From contig NZ_AKKA01000070.1 of the NCBI RefSeq assembly GCF_000282035.1, forward strand, positions 62,001 to 126,000: a DNA stretch of 64,000 nt, read 5' to 3'. The notes below the pieces were generated by a model, which saw only the letters and a program-made list of their open reading frames with translations, ran no database searches and was not told the origin of the DNA. Source of the DNA: Rhizobium sp. CF122. Its GTDB lineage: Bacteria; Pseudomonadota; Alphaproteobacteria; Rhizobiales; Rhizobiaceae. This document shows positions 9,251 through 19,074 of this stretch, in pieces (within the stretch, counting starts at the first letter, position 1; every line of letters starts with the position of its first letter). The translations under genes were made by a program, and so were the position numbers.

Positions 9251-10054
9251 TCAGAGATCGAAATGCGCCGTGACCGGTACATGGTCGGACGGCCGTTCCC
9301 AGCCGCGTGCTTCCTTCAGGATATCGATGCGCTGCAGGTGCGGTCCAAGGTCCTTTGAGCTCCAGATATGGTCAAGGCGGCGGCCACGATCGGCCGCTTC
9401 CCAGTCCTTGGCGCGATAGCTCCACCATGTATAGAGCTTTTCGTTTTCCGGGATGTGCTGCCGCATCAAGTCGAGCCAGGCGCCACGTTGCATCACCTCG
9501 AGAAGACCTTCGGTCTCCACAGGCGTGTGGCTGACAATCTTGAGCAGCTGCTTGTGTGACCAGACGTCGTGCTCGAGGGGGGCGATGTTAAGGTCGCCGA
9601 CAAGGATTGCCGAGGTGTTCGCCTCGCCATTTGCCTTGAGTTGTTTCATTTCCTCGACGAAATCAAGCTTGTGCCCGAACTTCGGATTGATCGTCCGATC
9701 CGGTTCGTCGCCGCCGGCTGGTACGTAGAAATTATGCAGGCGAATGCGCCGGCCACCGCGCTCGAAGACGGCCGAGATGTGTCGCGCGTCGCCGACGTTG
9801 CAGTAGTCCTGGCGGTGGTCCTCGACCAGTGGAAAGCGCGAGGCGATGGCAACGCCATGATAGCCCTTCTGGCCATGGATGATGATGTGTTCGTAGCCCA
9901 TCGCGCGCAGCGGCGAGGCAGGAAACAGGTCATTCGGAACCTTGGTTTCCTGGAGGCAGAGGATGTCAGGCTTGTGCTTGAGGACGAATTGCTCGACGAT
10001 CGGCATGCGCAGCCGCAGAGAATTGATATTCCAAGTAGTGACCGAGAAGCCCAT
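9251..10054 (-). CDS. xthA: Exodeoxyribonuclease III
   Basis: This 267-aa enzyme is an AP endonuclease and 3'-5' exonuclease of the endonuclease/exonuclease/phosphatase fold that repairs abasic sites. Visible catalytic elements are WNINSLR at the N terminus, CLQETKVPND with the metal-binding Glu, LVGDLNIAP with Asp and Asn, and the final SDHVPVTAHF with the catalytic Asp-His pair. I chose the ATG at 10054, giving the family start MGFSVTTWNINS; upstream codons of the same frame look non-coding. It ends close to the cNMP-binding gene, convergently. Confidence 0.95.
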   Translation of the reverse strand: MGFSVTTWNINSLRLRMPIVEQFVLKHKPDILCLQETKVPNDLFPASPLRAMGYEHIIIHGQKGYHGVAIASRFPLVEDHRQDYCNVGDARHISAVFERGGRRIRLHNFYVPAGGDEPDRTINPKFGHKLDFVEEMKQLKANGEANTSAILVGDLNIAPLEHDVWSHKQLLKIVSHTPVETEGLLEVMQRGAWLDLMRQHIPENEKLYTWWSYRAKDWEAADRGRRLDHIWSSKDLGPHLQRIDILKEARGWERPSDHVPVTAHFDL

Positions 10055-10124
10055 TCGATTGCCTTTCAAAACCAGATGAACTGGCTTTAGAGCATAGGCT
10101 GCGTCGATGGAACGGATGCGCAAA

Positions 10125-10155
10125 GAAAAACGCCCCGCGGAATGGCAGGGCGTTT
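10125..10155 (-). terminator. Rho-independent terminator of the lolA-like gene
   Basis: On the minus strand ACGCCCTGC pairs imperfectly with GCGGGGCGT around a CATTCC loop and is followed by TTTTTC. It lies about 20 bp after the stop of the lolA-like gene and upstream of xthA, and so separates the two. Confidence 0.8.
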
Positions 10156-10173
10156 CGTCTGTAAACAACAAGA

Positions 10174-10845
10174 TTAGTCGCGGTAAGCGGCCGTTCCCGG
10201 GATCACTTCGTACGGCACCCTGAACACCTTGTCGTCGAACTGGACGCCGGTCTTGACGTTGAAGACCATTACCGACGTATCCTTGCCCTGGTTGTCGGTG
10301 ATCGTCCACTGGCGAAGATCATAGGTCTTCGGATCGAACATCATCGTAATCGTCGAGTTACCGAAAACCGTGTTGTTGCCGAGGGCGATCGTCGTCAGGT
10401 CGGACTCCTGCTTGACGCTCTTCACCGAACCGGCCGACAAATCGATACGCTGCGCCAACAACAGGCTGAGCGGCGTCTTGGAGAGCGGATAGAGATCCCA
10501 GGTCTTGAGCTTCATGTTTCCGACAGCGACGTTCTTCCCGTCCGCAATGACACGGATCGGTGACGGGTTGTCATAGTTGAAGCGCAGCTTGCCGGGGCGC
10601 TGGATGTAGAACTTCCCACCCGTCTGCTCGCCGCGCGGGCCGAATTGAACGAATTCGCCCTGCATCGTGCCGACACTCGAGAAGTGGTCCGCGATCGCCT
10701 GTGCTGTAGCGTTGTTGGAAGCAGCGGATGCCGCCTGGGCATAGGCAGCAATTGGAATTGCAGATGCCGCAGCGACCGCCAGCGTACCCAAAAGATGGCG
10801 CCGGGTCAGCGAGATGCGGTCCATGATGGAATCGGAGTTGTTCAT
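10174..10845 (-). CDS. LolA-like outer-membrane lipoprotein carrier protein
   Basis: This 223-aa periplasmic protein has an N-terminal signal with a twin-Arg-like start (TRRHLLGTLAVAAASAIPIAAYAQA). The mature part shows LolA-type features: ANDHF-like AIADHFSSVGTMQGEFVQ, GGKFYIQRPGKLRFNYDNP, VIADGKNVAV, and MMFDPKTYDLRQWTITDNQGKDTSVMV. LolA carries lipoproteins from the inner membrane to the outer membrane. It lies downstream of ftsK on the same strand, a common arrangement in rhizobia. The lolA name is likely, but LolA-like paralogs exist, so I leave the symbol blank. Confidence 0.83.
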   Translation of the reverse strand: MNNSDSIMDRISLTRRHLLGTLAVAAASAIPIAAYAQAASAASNNATAQAIADHFSSVGTMQGEFVQFGPRGEQTGGKFYIQRPGKLRFNYDNPSPIRVIADGKNVAVGNMKLKTWDLYPLSKTPLSLLLAQRIDLSAGSVKSVKQESDLTTIALGNNTVFGNSTITMMFDPKTYDLRQWTITDNQGKDTSVMVFNVKTGVQFDDKVFRVPYEVIPGTAAYRD

Positions 10846-10980
10846 CTATGTCTCCTTTATGCAATTTGAATGCTGCGGAAACGCGGCGCCTTCATGGCGT
10901 AGTTCGCAGACCTGCATAAACTAACGGTTTCGAGGCAATCAGGTTTCCGTGAAGCCGGCGTCATTCAATTACTGCCGGCT

Positions 10981-13644
10981 TCAGCGGTCGAGAATATCGC
11001 CTTCGGTCGGAACCAGAATCTCGCGTTTTCCAGCATGATTGGCGGGACCGATGATGCCTTCCTGCTCCATCCGCTCGATCAGTGATGCGGCGCGGTTGTA
11101 CCCAATGCCAAGTCTGCGCTGAATATACGACGTTGACGCCTTTCCGTCACGCAGAACAATCGCGACGGCCTGATCGTAGGGATCGTCGGAATCGGAGAGA
11201 TTGGACGTTCCGGCCGGACCGCCGCCGTAGTCGCCATCTTCGTCGTCATCAGCCGTGATGGCGTCGAGGTACTGCGGTGCACCTTGCGTCTTCAGATAGG
11301 AGACGATCTCTTCCACTTCCATATCGGCAACAAACGGGCCATGGACACGTTGGATGCGTCCGCCACCGGCCATATAGAGCATATCACCCATGCCGAGCAG
11401 TTGCTCCGCACCCTGTTCACCGAGAATGGTGCGGCTGTCGATCTTCGATGTTACTTGGAAGGAGATGCGCGTCGGGAAGTTCGCCTTGATGGTGCCGGTG
11501 ATGACGTCGACGGACGGACGCTGCGTGGCCATGATGACATGGATGCCGGCCGCGCGCGCCATCTGCGCCAGGCGCTGCACCGCGCCTTCGATGTCCTTGC
11601 CGGCGACCATCATCAGGTCTGCCATCTCGTCGATGATGACGACGATGTAAGGCATCGGCTGCAGGTCGAATTCCTCCGTCTCGTACATCGCCTCGCCGGT
11701 ATGGCGGTCGAAGCCCGTCTGCACGGTGCGCGAGATCACTTCACCCTTGGCAAGCGCCTGTTCGACGCGGCTGTTGAAGCCATCGATGTTGCGGACGCCG
11801 ATCTTCGACATTTTCTTGTAGCGCTCTTCCATCTCGCGGACGGTCCACTTGAGCGCAACAACGGCCTTCTTGGGATCCGTCACCACAGGCGAGAGAAGAT
11901 GCGGAATGCCGTCATAGACGGACAATTCCAGCATCTTCGGATCGATCATGATCAAACGGCACTGCTCGGGCGTCATACGGTAGAGCAGAGACAGGATCAT
12001 GGTGTTGATGGCAACCGACTTACCGGAGCCGGTCGTACCAGCCACCAGCAGGTGCGGCATCTTCGCCAGATCCGCGATGACAGCCTCACCGCCAATGGTC
12101 TTTCCGAGCGCCATGGCGAGCTTCGCCTTCGAGCCTTCGAAGTCCCGCGATGCGATCAGTTCGCGCAGATAGACCGTTTCGCGCGTCGAATTCGGCAGCT
12201 CGATACCGATGGCGTTGCGGCCCGGCACGACGGCGACGCGGGCGGCGATCGCGCTCATCGAACGGGCAATGTCGTCGGCAAGGCCAATGACGCGGGACGA
12301 CTTGATGCCGGGAGCAGGCTCCAGTTCATAAAGCGTCACGACGGGACCCGGACGAACATGGATGATCTCGCCCTTGACGCCGAAATCCTCGAGCACGCCT
12401 TCGAGCATCCGCGCATTCTGTTCCAGCGCATCAGCGGACAGCGTCGAATCCCGCACAACATTCTTCGGTTCGGCAAGCAGGTGCATCGACGGAAGCTGGA
12501 AGCCTTCGGGACGAATGAACGACCCCTGCTGCTCGCGTTCGACGCGGGCACCAGGCTTCGGCCGCGCCGCAGGCTGCACGACGCGCGGCTCCGGGCGCCC
12601 GCCAGTAGACTTGGCCGGCGCGCGTATCATCCAGTCGTCGTCATCAGGCAAGATATCGGCCGGCCGCGGCGGCATGTCGTCGAACGGCAGATCGACGTCC
12701 TCGTCGTCATCATTGAGCGAAATGGAGGGCGCAGAAACGACGCGACGCTGCGAAGCAGCGCGTGGGTCCATCGATGGCTCCATGCGTTCTCCGCGCCCGG
12801 TCGGCGTCTTGGCGCGAACCGGCTCGTTCAGCTTGCCGAACTCGTCATCATTGAAGTCGTAGGGCGACTCGAAATCCTCCTGCCGCCGCTTGCGCGGACC
12901 CATGCCGAGCAGGCGACGCATGCGCGCCTGGCTCATATACCAGGCGTGCGTCAGCGCACCGAAGGCAAGCCAGCCGCCGTCATCGTCGTCTTCGTCCTCG
13001 TCGCCCACCGAGCGCAGCTTGGAGCGCGTGTTTGCGTATTCCGCCTCAGCCTCGTCCTCTTCATCCTCGCTGCGACCGACGAGACCGGCGGCAAACAGCA
13101 TCATCCACACCGTCGGGACAGCAAACACGCAGCCGACCGCGGTCGCAAATGCGCCGGTCGGATAGGCGCCAACAAACAGCGCCGGAAACCGCAGGATCAT
13201 ATCGCCGATGACGCCGCCGATGCCGTTGGGGATCGGCCAAGTGAGCGGCGGCGGAAAGCAACCGATGACGGCGGAGGAGAGCACGGAGCCGAGGCCCCAT
13301 GCCGCAGCTCGCGCAGGAATACGACTGAAACGGCGGCCGGAGATCAATGCGAGAGCCCAAGCGACGACCGGCAGCAGCGCGACGACACTGGCAAGACCGA
13401 AGAACTGCATGGCGATGTCGGCGAAAGCGGCGCCGCCGTAGCCCAGAATATTGCTCGGTTCGTTCCCGGTCGCATAGGAATAGCTTGGGTCCGCGACGTT
13501 CCAGGTCGCGAGCGCTGCGACTGCCAATGCAAGCAGCAGGAAGATCGCGAAGCCAAAAAGCGTCTGCGCCTGCCGGAACATGAAACCCGAAAGGGAAAAA
13601 CGGTCCGGCCGGCCATCCATTGCTGGCGATGTGCTTCTTGCCAT
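10981..13644 (-). CDS. ftsK: DNA translocase FtsK
   Basis: FtsK couples chromosome segregation and dif/XerCD recombination to cell division. This 887-aa protein has an N-terminal membrane domain (about residues 25-190, several helices), an acidic and proline-rich linker (about 200-400), and a RecA-type motor. The motor has Walker [15 protein letters not shown], Walker [13 protein letters not shown] and the [22 protein letters not shown] segment. The C-terminal gamma domain ([25 protein letters not shown]) reads the KOPS polarity sequences. The length is typical. The ATG at 13644 leaves a short cytoplasmic N-terminus. Confidence 0.96.
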   Translation of the reverse strand: MARSTSPAMDGRPDRFSLSGFMFRQAQTLFGFAIFLLLALAVAALATWNVADPSYSYATGNEPSNILGYGGAAFADIAMQFFGLASVVALLPVVAWALALISGRRFSRIPARAAAWGLGSVLSSAVIGCFPPPLTWPIPNGIGGVIGDMILRFPALFVGAYPTGAFATAVGCVFAVPTVWMMLFAAGLVGRSEDEEDEAEAEYANTRSKLRSVGDEDEDDDDGGWLAFGALTHAWYMSQARMRRLLGMGPRKRRQEDFESPYDFNDDEFGKLNEPVRAKTPTGRGERMEPSMDPRAASQRRVVSAPSISLNDDDEDVDLPFDDMPPRPADILPDDDDWMIRAPAKSTGGRPEPRVVQPAARPKPGARVEREQQGSFIRPEGFQLPSMHLLAEPKNVVRDSTLSADALEQNARMLEGVLEDFGVKGEIIHVRPGPVVTLYELEPAPGIKSSRVIGLADDIARSMSAIAARVAVVPGRNAIGIELPNSTRETVYLRELIASRDFEGSKAKLAMALGKTIGGEAVIADLAKMPHLLVAGTTGSGKSVAINTMILSLLYRMTPEQCRLIMIDPKMLELSVYDGIPHLLSPVVTDPKKAVVALKWTVREMEERYKKMSKIGVRNIDGFNSRVEQALAKGEVISRTVQTGFDRHTGEAMYETEEFDLQPMPYIVVIIDEMADLMMVAGKDIEGAVQRLAQMARAAGIHVIMATQRPSVDVITGTIKANFPTRISFQVTSKIDSRTILGEQGAEQLLGMGDMLYMAGGGRIQRVHGPFVADMEVEEIVSYLKTQGAPQYLDAITADDDEDGDYGGGPAGTSNLSDSDDPYDQAVAIVLRDGKASTSYIQRRLGIGYNRAASLIERMEQEGIIGPANHAGKREILVPTEGDILDR

Positions 13645-13772
13645 GTGTGTACCCGTCCAATGCGTGAGAGCGTGCGAATCGCCAAGCGTCTGCGCTCAGT
13701 ACCTTCGCCCCACCTAATCAGAGGACGGTTAAAGCGGTGTTAACCATGCCGTCCCCACATCTTGCACCGGAA

Positions 13773-13805
13773 AATAAAAAAGCCCGAACCTGTGGAGGTC
13801 CGGGC
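13773..13805 (-). terminator. Rho-independent terminator of glnK-amtB
   Basis: On the minus strand GCCCGGACCT and AGGTTCGGGC pair around CCAC and are followed by six T. It lies about 80 bp after the amtB stop. Confidence 0.9.
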
Positions 13806-13885
13806 CAAGAGCGGTCTGTTCGGATGAATAGGCCGCGACGGGCTGTTCAGCGGCGCCTGCTTCCGCAGGCGCCGCAATGCCTTGA

Positions 13886-15319
13886 TTACGAATGGTAGGC
13901 TGCTTCGCCGTGGGTTGCGAGGTCGAGACCTTCGCGCTCGGCTTCGACGGAGACGCGCAGACCGATGACGACATCGACGATCTTGTAGAGGATCGCGGAG
14001 CCGACGCCCGACCATACGATCGTCGTCAAAACTGCCTTCAGCTGAGCGAGAACCTGGGTTGCAGTACCCGGATAGCCCGCCGCGAAATCAGCCGTGGAAT
14101 AGTCGACGATGCCCGCACCACCGAGCGCGGGGTTGACCAGGATACCGGTGCCGATAGCGCCGAGAATCCCGCCGATGCAGTGAACGCCGAAGACGTCGAG
14201 CGAGTCGTCGTAGTTGAACTTGTTCTTGACGACATCCACGAAGAAGTAGCAGACCGGCGAAACGATGAGGCCGAGAACGATCGAACCCATCGGCCCGGCG
14301 AACCCAGCTGCCGGGGTGACGGCAACGAGACCGGCGACGGCACCCGAAGCTGCACCGAGCATCGAAGCCTTGCCGCGTGCGAAGTTTTCAACGAGGCACC
14401 AGGATACAGCAGCGGCGGCCGTTGCGACGAAAGTGTTGATCATCGCGAGCGAAGCATAGGCGTTGGCTTCGAGGTTAGAGCCGGCGTTGAAGCCGAACCA
14501 GCCAACCCACAGAAGCGAAGCACCGACCATGGTGAGGGTCATGGAGTGCGGAGCCATGATTTCCTTCTTATAGCCCGTCCGCTTGCCGAGCATGATGGCG
14601 CCGATCAGACCGGCAATACCGGCATTGATGTGGACGACCGTGCCGCCGGCAAAGTCAAGCGCGCCGTAGGAGAAGATCAGACCCGACGGAGAGGTGTAGG
14701 AGCTCGGACCGCCCCAGAACCAGACCATGTGTGCCATCGGGAAGTAGACGAACGTGACCCAGAGGATGACGAAGAGCATGACAGCCGAGAACTTGATGCG
14801 CTCGGCAAAGGCGCCAACGATCAGGGCCGGCGTGATGCAGGCGAAAGTCATCTGGAAGCAGACGAAGGTCAGCTCTGGAATCGCAACGCCCTTCGTGAAG
14901 GTCTCGGACACGGTGGTCGTATCGACACCCGCGAGGAAGGCCTTCGAGAAGCCGCCGACGAAGCTGTTGAGCGAACCGCCATCGGTGAAGGCCAGCGAAT
15001 AGCCGTAGGTAACCCAGATGATCATGACCACGGCCGTGATCATGAAGACCTGCATGAGAACCGAGAGCATGTTCTTGGCGCGAACGAGACCGCCGTAGAA
15101 GAGGGCAAGACCCGGGATCGTCATCAAGAGGACGAGAACCGTGGAAATCAGCATCCAGGTATTGTCACCCTTGTCGACCGTCATCGCAGGAGCGGCAGCG
15201 GCGGCAGCAGGCGCAGCCGTCGTGGCGGCATCCTGCGCGAAGGCAGCGATCGGCGCGAGCAGCGCAGCCGACGCAGCAGCAAGCCGCGTATATGTGGAAG
15301 AAAACTTCGAAATTGACAT
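13886..15319 (-). CDS. amtB: Ammonium transporter
   Basis: This 477-aa inner-membrane protein is an Amt/Rh-family ammonium channel. It begins with a cleavable signal-like segment (ALLAPIAAFAQ), then a low-complexity Ala/Pro stretch, then about eleven membrane helices with family signatures TIPGLALFYGGLVRAKN, FAGGTVVHINAGIAGL and DSLDVFGVHCIGGILGAIGTGI. I chose the ATG at 15319 rather than the longer frame because the upstream codons have no protein character and the signal segment follows directly. It follows glnK by 28 bp, so the two are cotranscribed under nitrogen control. Confidence 0.96.
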   Translation of the reverse strand: MSISKFSSTYTRLAAASAALLAPIAAFAQDAATTAAPAAAAAAPAMTVDKGDNTWMLISTVLVLLMTIPGLALFYGGLVRAKNMLSVLMQVFMITAVVMIIWVTYGYSLAFTDGGSLNSFVGGFSKAFLAGVDTTTVSETFTKGVAIPELTFVCFQMTFACITPALIVGAFAERIKFSAVMLFVILWVTFVYFPMAHMVWFWGGPSSYTSPSGLIFSYGALDFAGGTVVHINAGIAGLIGAIMLGKRTGYKKEIMAPHSMTLTMVGASLLWVGWFGFNAGSNLEANAYASLAMINTFVATAAAAVSWCLVENFARGKASMLGAASGAVAGLVAVTPAAGFAGPMGSIVLGLIVSPVCYFFVDVVKNKFNYDDSLDVFGVHCIGGILGAIGTGILVNPALGGAGIVDYSTADFAAGYPGTATQVLAQLKAVLTTIVWSGVGSAILYKIVDVVIGLRVSVEAEREGLDLATHGEAAYHS

Positions 15320-15347
15320 TGAAAGAGGCTCCCTTGCTCTGCCGCTC

Positions 15348-15704
<357 letters not shown>

Positions 15705-15770
15705 TTACCCTCGGCGCGGAGCCGACTCTCCTTGCCACTGACGTTCCCGAACAGCGACTGGGGATATACA

Positions 15771-15786
15771 TTCAAAGGGCGTGCCA
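15771..15786 (-). promoter_or_regulatory. Sigma54-type promoter of glnK-amtB
   Basis: Read on the minus strand the site is TGGCACG, four bases, TTGAA. This fits the -24/-12 consensus TGGCAC-N5-TTGCW except at one base in the -12 element. It lies about 85 bp before the glnK ATG, as expected for an NtrC-activated nitrogen promoter. The AT-rich stretch upstream (15800-15900) may hold activator sites, but I could not identify a clear NtrC palindrome. Confidence 0.75.
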
Positions 15787-15909
15787 GATTCGAGACGGGA
15801 AACTAACTCATTGAAAAATAAAAGTTATATAAATTGACGCCAATAAACAGGCAAATGATTGCCCAATAATCGCTCAGAAAATATCCAAATGAATAAATAT
15901 GCCTATAAT

Positions 15910-16794
15910 TTATTCATTTGCCCTTTTGCGAATCAGTCCCTCCTGCGCCACAGACGCAATCAGGACACCGTCTCTCGTAAACAGACTACCGCGGGTCAAG
16001 CCCCTCGCGCCCGAGGCCGAGGGGCTGTCCTGCGTATAAAGAAGCCAATCGTCGAGTTTTGTGGGCCGATGGAACCACATGGAGTGATCGAGGCTGGCGA
16101 CCTGGATCGTCTGGTTGAAGATCGACGTCCCATGCGGATGGAGCGAGGTATCGAGCAGGGTCATATCGGACAGATAGGCAAGAATGGCAGCCTGATAGTA
16201 CCGATCGTCGGGAACCGGCCCTGTTGCCCGAACCCAGACATGCTGCACCGGATCAAGCTTCTTGTCCGAGAAATAGTGCGTGAGCGATATCGGCCGGATT
16301 TCGATCGGCCGTTCGCGCTCCCAGTATTTGCGAATCGGGGCCGGCGCGTTGGCGAGGAACTGCGCCGCAATCTGCTGTTCATCGAGCAGCTTCTCGGGAA
16401 CAGGCACCTCAGGCATGGCGATCTGATGATCGAAGCCGGGTTCCTCGATCTGGAACGAACAAGATAGGGCGAAAATCGCCTTTCCATGTTGGATGGCCAC
16501 GGCCCGGCGTGTATTGAAACTCGACCCATCGCGAATCCGCTCCACCTGATAGACGATCGGCACCGAAGGATCGCCGGGGCGCATGAAATAGGCGTGCAGC
16601 GAATGCACGGTTCGGTCGCGCTCCACCGTACGCTGTGCCGCCATCAACGCCTGGGCGATGACCTGACCGCCGAAAACACGCTGCCAGCCAACCTGCGGGC
16701 TGCGCCCGCGAAAGATGTCGACTTCGATCGATTCAAGATCCAGCGTGGAAAGCAGGGTCTCCATCGCAGTCGGTTTTTCGGTGTCACGCGTCAT
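15910..16794 (-). CDS. tesB: Acyl-CoA thioesterase II
   Basis: This 294-aa protein hydrolyses acyl-CoA to free fatty acid and CoA with a double hotdog fold. Family motifs are RVFGGQVIAQALMAAQRTV near residue 40 (start of the first hotdog), LHAYFMRPGDPSVPIVYQVERIRDGSSFNTRRAVAIQHG, and the C-terminal SLDHSMWFHRPTKLDDWLLYTQDSPSASGARGLTRG (each family motif spans two segments). I chose the ATG at 16794 (MTRDTEKPTAME); the longer frame to 16860 starts with unlikely residues. It stands alone between glnK's upstream region and a divergent hydroxylase gene. Confidence 0.9.
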   Translation of the reverse strand: MTRDTEKPTAMETLLSTLDLESIEVDIFRGRSPQVGWQRVFGGQVIAQALMAAQRTVERDRTVHSLHAYFMRPGDPSVPIVYQVERIRDGSSFNTRRAVAIQHGKAIFALSCSFQIEEPGFDHQIAMPEVPVPEKLLDEQQIAAQFLANAPAPIRKYWERERPIEIRPISLTHYFSDKKLDPVQHVWVRATGPVPDDRYYQAAILAYLSDMTLLDTSLHPHGTSIFNQTIQVASLDHSMWFHRPTKLDDWLLYTQDSPSASGARGLTRGSLFTRDGVLIASVAQEGLIRKRANE

Positions 16795-16880
16795 TTTGTA
16801 TAGCTCCGGACGGTAGGAAGTGCGGCAGCGATGATCTATATAGATCAATACGATATTCACAAGAAACGGAGCGGAACTCC

Positions 16881-18095
16881 ATGCGGGACATGCTGGTTGT
16901 AGGCGCGGGTTATGTCGGGCTTTCCGCGGCTGTGGCGGTCAAGCAGGCGGCGCCTCATCTCGACGTCGCCGTCGTTGAAGCAGCGCCGGCGGGCGTCTGG
17001 CAGAAGGACATGCGCGCCTCGGCCATTATCGCCGCCGCCACCAGAATGCTTGAGGTTTTCGGCATCTGGGACGAGATAGAGCCCGACGCGCAGCCGATCA
17101 CCAAGATGATCGTTACCGATTCGAAGACAGCCGATCCCGTACGCCCGGTCTTCCTGACCTTTGATGGCGAAGTGGAGGATGGACGGCCTTTCGCGCACAT
17201 GATTTCGAATGTCGCACTTGTTCGAGCACTTCGAGGGGCATGCGAACGGCTTGGCATCGAAATTCATCATGGCTTTGGCGCGACCGGGCTTTCCATTGCC
17301 GATACGCATGCAACGGTTACGGCCTCGGATGGCAGTGTGCAGGAAGCCCGGCTCGTCGTCGCCTGCGACGGCATCCGCTCACACCTGCGGGATCTGGCAG
17401 GCATCAAGACAGTCTCTTGGGACTACGGCCAGTCGGGGGTCGTCACGACGGTCGAGCATGAGCGTCCGCATCATGGATGTGCGGAAGAGCATTTCCTTCC
17501 GTCTGGACCTTTTGCCATCCTGCCGCTGAAAGGGAACCGCTCCTCGCTCGTCTGGACGGAGCCGACACCTGAAGCCAACCGTCTCGTCACATCCGACGAT
17601 CTCATCTTTGACGAAGAGTTGGAGCGCCGCTTCGGTCACAAGCTCGGTACCTTGAGGGTTGTCGGCGAGAAGCGTGCCTTCCCGCTTGGGCTGACGCTTG
17701 CGCGGGCTTTCGTGGCGCCGCGCGTGGCGCTCGCCGGCGACGCTGCGCACGGCATTCACCCGATTTCGGGTCAGGGCCTGAACCTCGGCTTCAAGGATGT
17801 CGCCGCCCTCGCCGAAACCGTCGTCGAAGCCGACCGGCTTGGCCTTGATATCGGCTCGATCAACATTCTCGAGCGCTATCAGGCATGGCGCCGCTTCGAC
17901 ACCTTCCGCATGGGCGTCACTACGGACGTGCTGAACCGGCTCTTTTCGAACGACATGGCGCCGCTGCGCATCGCTCGCGATTTCGGTCTGGGTATCGTGG
18001 ATCGCCTCCCCGGCCTCAAATCGTTCTTTATCGGACAGGCTGCCGGCACCACCGCCAGGGACAATCCCCGCCTGCTGGCAGGGCAGACAATTTAG
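16881..18095 (+). CDS. UbiH/UbiF/COQ6-family FAD hydroxylase
   Basis: This 404-aa flavoprotein monooxygenase hydroxylates the aromatic ring of a ubiquinone precursor. The FAD-binding motif GAGYVGLSAAVAV is near residue 8, a second motif VACDGIRSHLRDLAGI near residue 160, and the third, GDAAHGIHPISGQGLNLGFKDV, near residue 290, which is the UbiH-type signature. Alphaproteobacteria use several paralogs (UbiH, UbiL, UbiM) with different ring positions, so I give no symbol. It is divergent from tesB and convergent with the Trm112-like gene. Confidence 0.85.
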   Translation: MRDMLVVGAGYVGLSAAVAVKQAAPHLDVAVVEAAPAGVWQKDMRASAIIAAATRMLEVFGIWDEIEPDAQPITKMIVTDSKTADPVRPVFLTFDGEVEDGRPFAHMISNVALVRALRGACERLGIEIHHGFGATGLSIADTHATVTASDGSVQEARLVVACDGIRSHLRDLAGIKTVSWDYGQSGVVTTVEHERPHHGCAEEHFLPSGPFAILPLKGNRSSLVWTEPTPEANRLVTSDDLIFDEELERRFGHKLGTLRVVGEKRAFPLGLTLARAFVAPRVALAGDAAHGIHPISGQGLNLGFKDVAALAETVVEADRLGLDIGSINILERYQAWRRFDTFRMGVTTDVLNRLFSNDMAPLRIARDFGLGIVDRLPGLKSFFIGQAAGTTARDNPRLLAGQTI

Positions 18096-18284
18096 TCAGT
18101 CGTCCAGCCCGCGCGCCTCTGAGACGAGCATGATCGGAATGCCATCACGGATCGGATAGGCGAGGCGCGCCTTCTCCGACACGAGTTCATTATGCTCCCT
18201 GTCATAGGTGAGCCGCCCTTTGGTCAGGGGGCATACCAGCAATTCCAGAAGCTTCGGGTCAACACGGCTTAGCTTTTCATCCAT
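18096..18284 (-). CDS. Trm112-like small protein
   Basis: This 62-aa protein matches the Trm112 family: [21 protein letters not shown], then [18 protein letters not shown]. Eukaryotic Trm112 activates methyltransferases; the bacterial role is unclear. Only one Cys (CP) remains of the zinc-binding set, as is usual in proteobacterial members. Its stop codon touches that of the upstream hydroxylase gene on the other strand. Its start lies 9 bp after the end of the Lon-N gene, which suggests cotranscription with that gene. Confidence 0.82.
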   Translation of the reverse strand: MDEKLSRVDPKLLELLVCPLTKGRLTYDREHNELVSEKARLAYPIRDGIPIMLVSEARGLDD

Positions 18285-18293
18285 AAGATGATT

Positions 18294-18962
18294 CTACTGC
18301 AGAACCGTGTCCGAGTCACCGAAGACACGCGCCAGCACGATCTCTGTGATCGCGATCAGCGTTTCCGCCCGCGTTTTCAGATCGGGAGCCTCCAGGAGTG
18401 CCTGTTTCTCAGCCGGTCCGAACGGCGACATCATCGCCAGCGAATTGACGAGCGTCAGGTTACTGGCGCGCTCGACGCTTTCCCAATCCGCCTCGAGCTT
18501 GTTTGCGTCAAGATAAGCTTTGAAGGCGGCTAGAAGCGCGGCCCGATCAACCGCATCCTCCTCGTCGCGTGCGGAAAGATCGGCGATGAAGGGCGCGATG
18601 CGGAAGGTTCGGAAAGGATGATGCGTTTCCTTTTCCTCAAGCAGGCGGAAACGGCAGATGCCGGTGAGGGAAACGATGTAGCGACCATCACCCGTTTCGG
18701 CGAACGAGGTAATGCGCCCAAGGCAGCCAACCGGGGCCAGATGAGCCTCCCCCGGCCCTTCCTGGTCGCCCAGTGCGGGCTGGACCATCCCGATCAGTCG
18801 ATTGCCTGACAAAGCGGCATCGAACATGGCAAGATAGCGCGGCTCGAAAATATTGAGGGGCAACTGCCCTGTCGGCAGCAGCAGAGCGCCGCCAAGCGGA
18901 AAGACCGCGATCGTATCAGGCAGATCACCGGGCTTCAAATATCGTGCATTCCCCACTTGCAT
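18294..18962 (-). CDS. Lon N-terminal substrate-binding domain protein
   Basis: This 222-aa protein consists of a Lon-protease N-terminal domain without an ATPase or protease part: TIAVFPLGGALLLPTGQLPLNIFEPRYLAMF near the start and RYIVSLTGICRFRLLEE in the middle (two separate family segments). Its role is unknown; stand-alone domains may bind substrates or regulate Lon. I chose the ATG at 18962 because upstream codons of the frame overlap the thioredoxin gene's end and look non-coding. It is followed at 9 bp by the Trm112-like gene. Confidence 0.85.
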   Translation of the reverse strand: MQVGNARYLKPGDLPDTIAVFPLGGALLLPTGQLPLNIFEPRYLAMFDAALSGNRLIGMVQPALGDQEGPGEAHLAPVGCLGRITSFAETGDGRYIVSLTGICRFRLLEEKETHHPFRTFRIAPFIADLSARDEEDAVDRAALLAAFKAYLDANKLEADWESVERASNLTLVNSLAMMSPFGPAEKQALLEAPDLKTRAETLIAITEIVLARVFGDSDTVLQ

Positions 18963-19074
18963 AGAGACTGGTCCTGCATTGCCAGCGGGCGCGACACGAT
19001 GCGCCCGCACAAACGGAAATGTGGGGCCCGCCTCCAAAAACACAAGGGCGGCGGGTCGAAACTTGAAGTCCGAA

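Noticed and set aside
11284-13743. Very long plus-strand open frame (819 codons) opposite ftsK.
   Set aside because: Antisense shadow of ftsK with His/Arg/Asp-rich nonsense composition; no family features.
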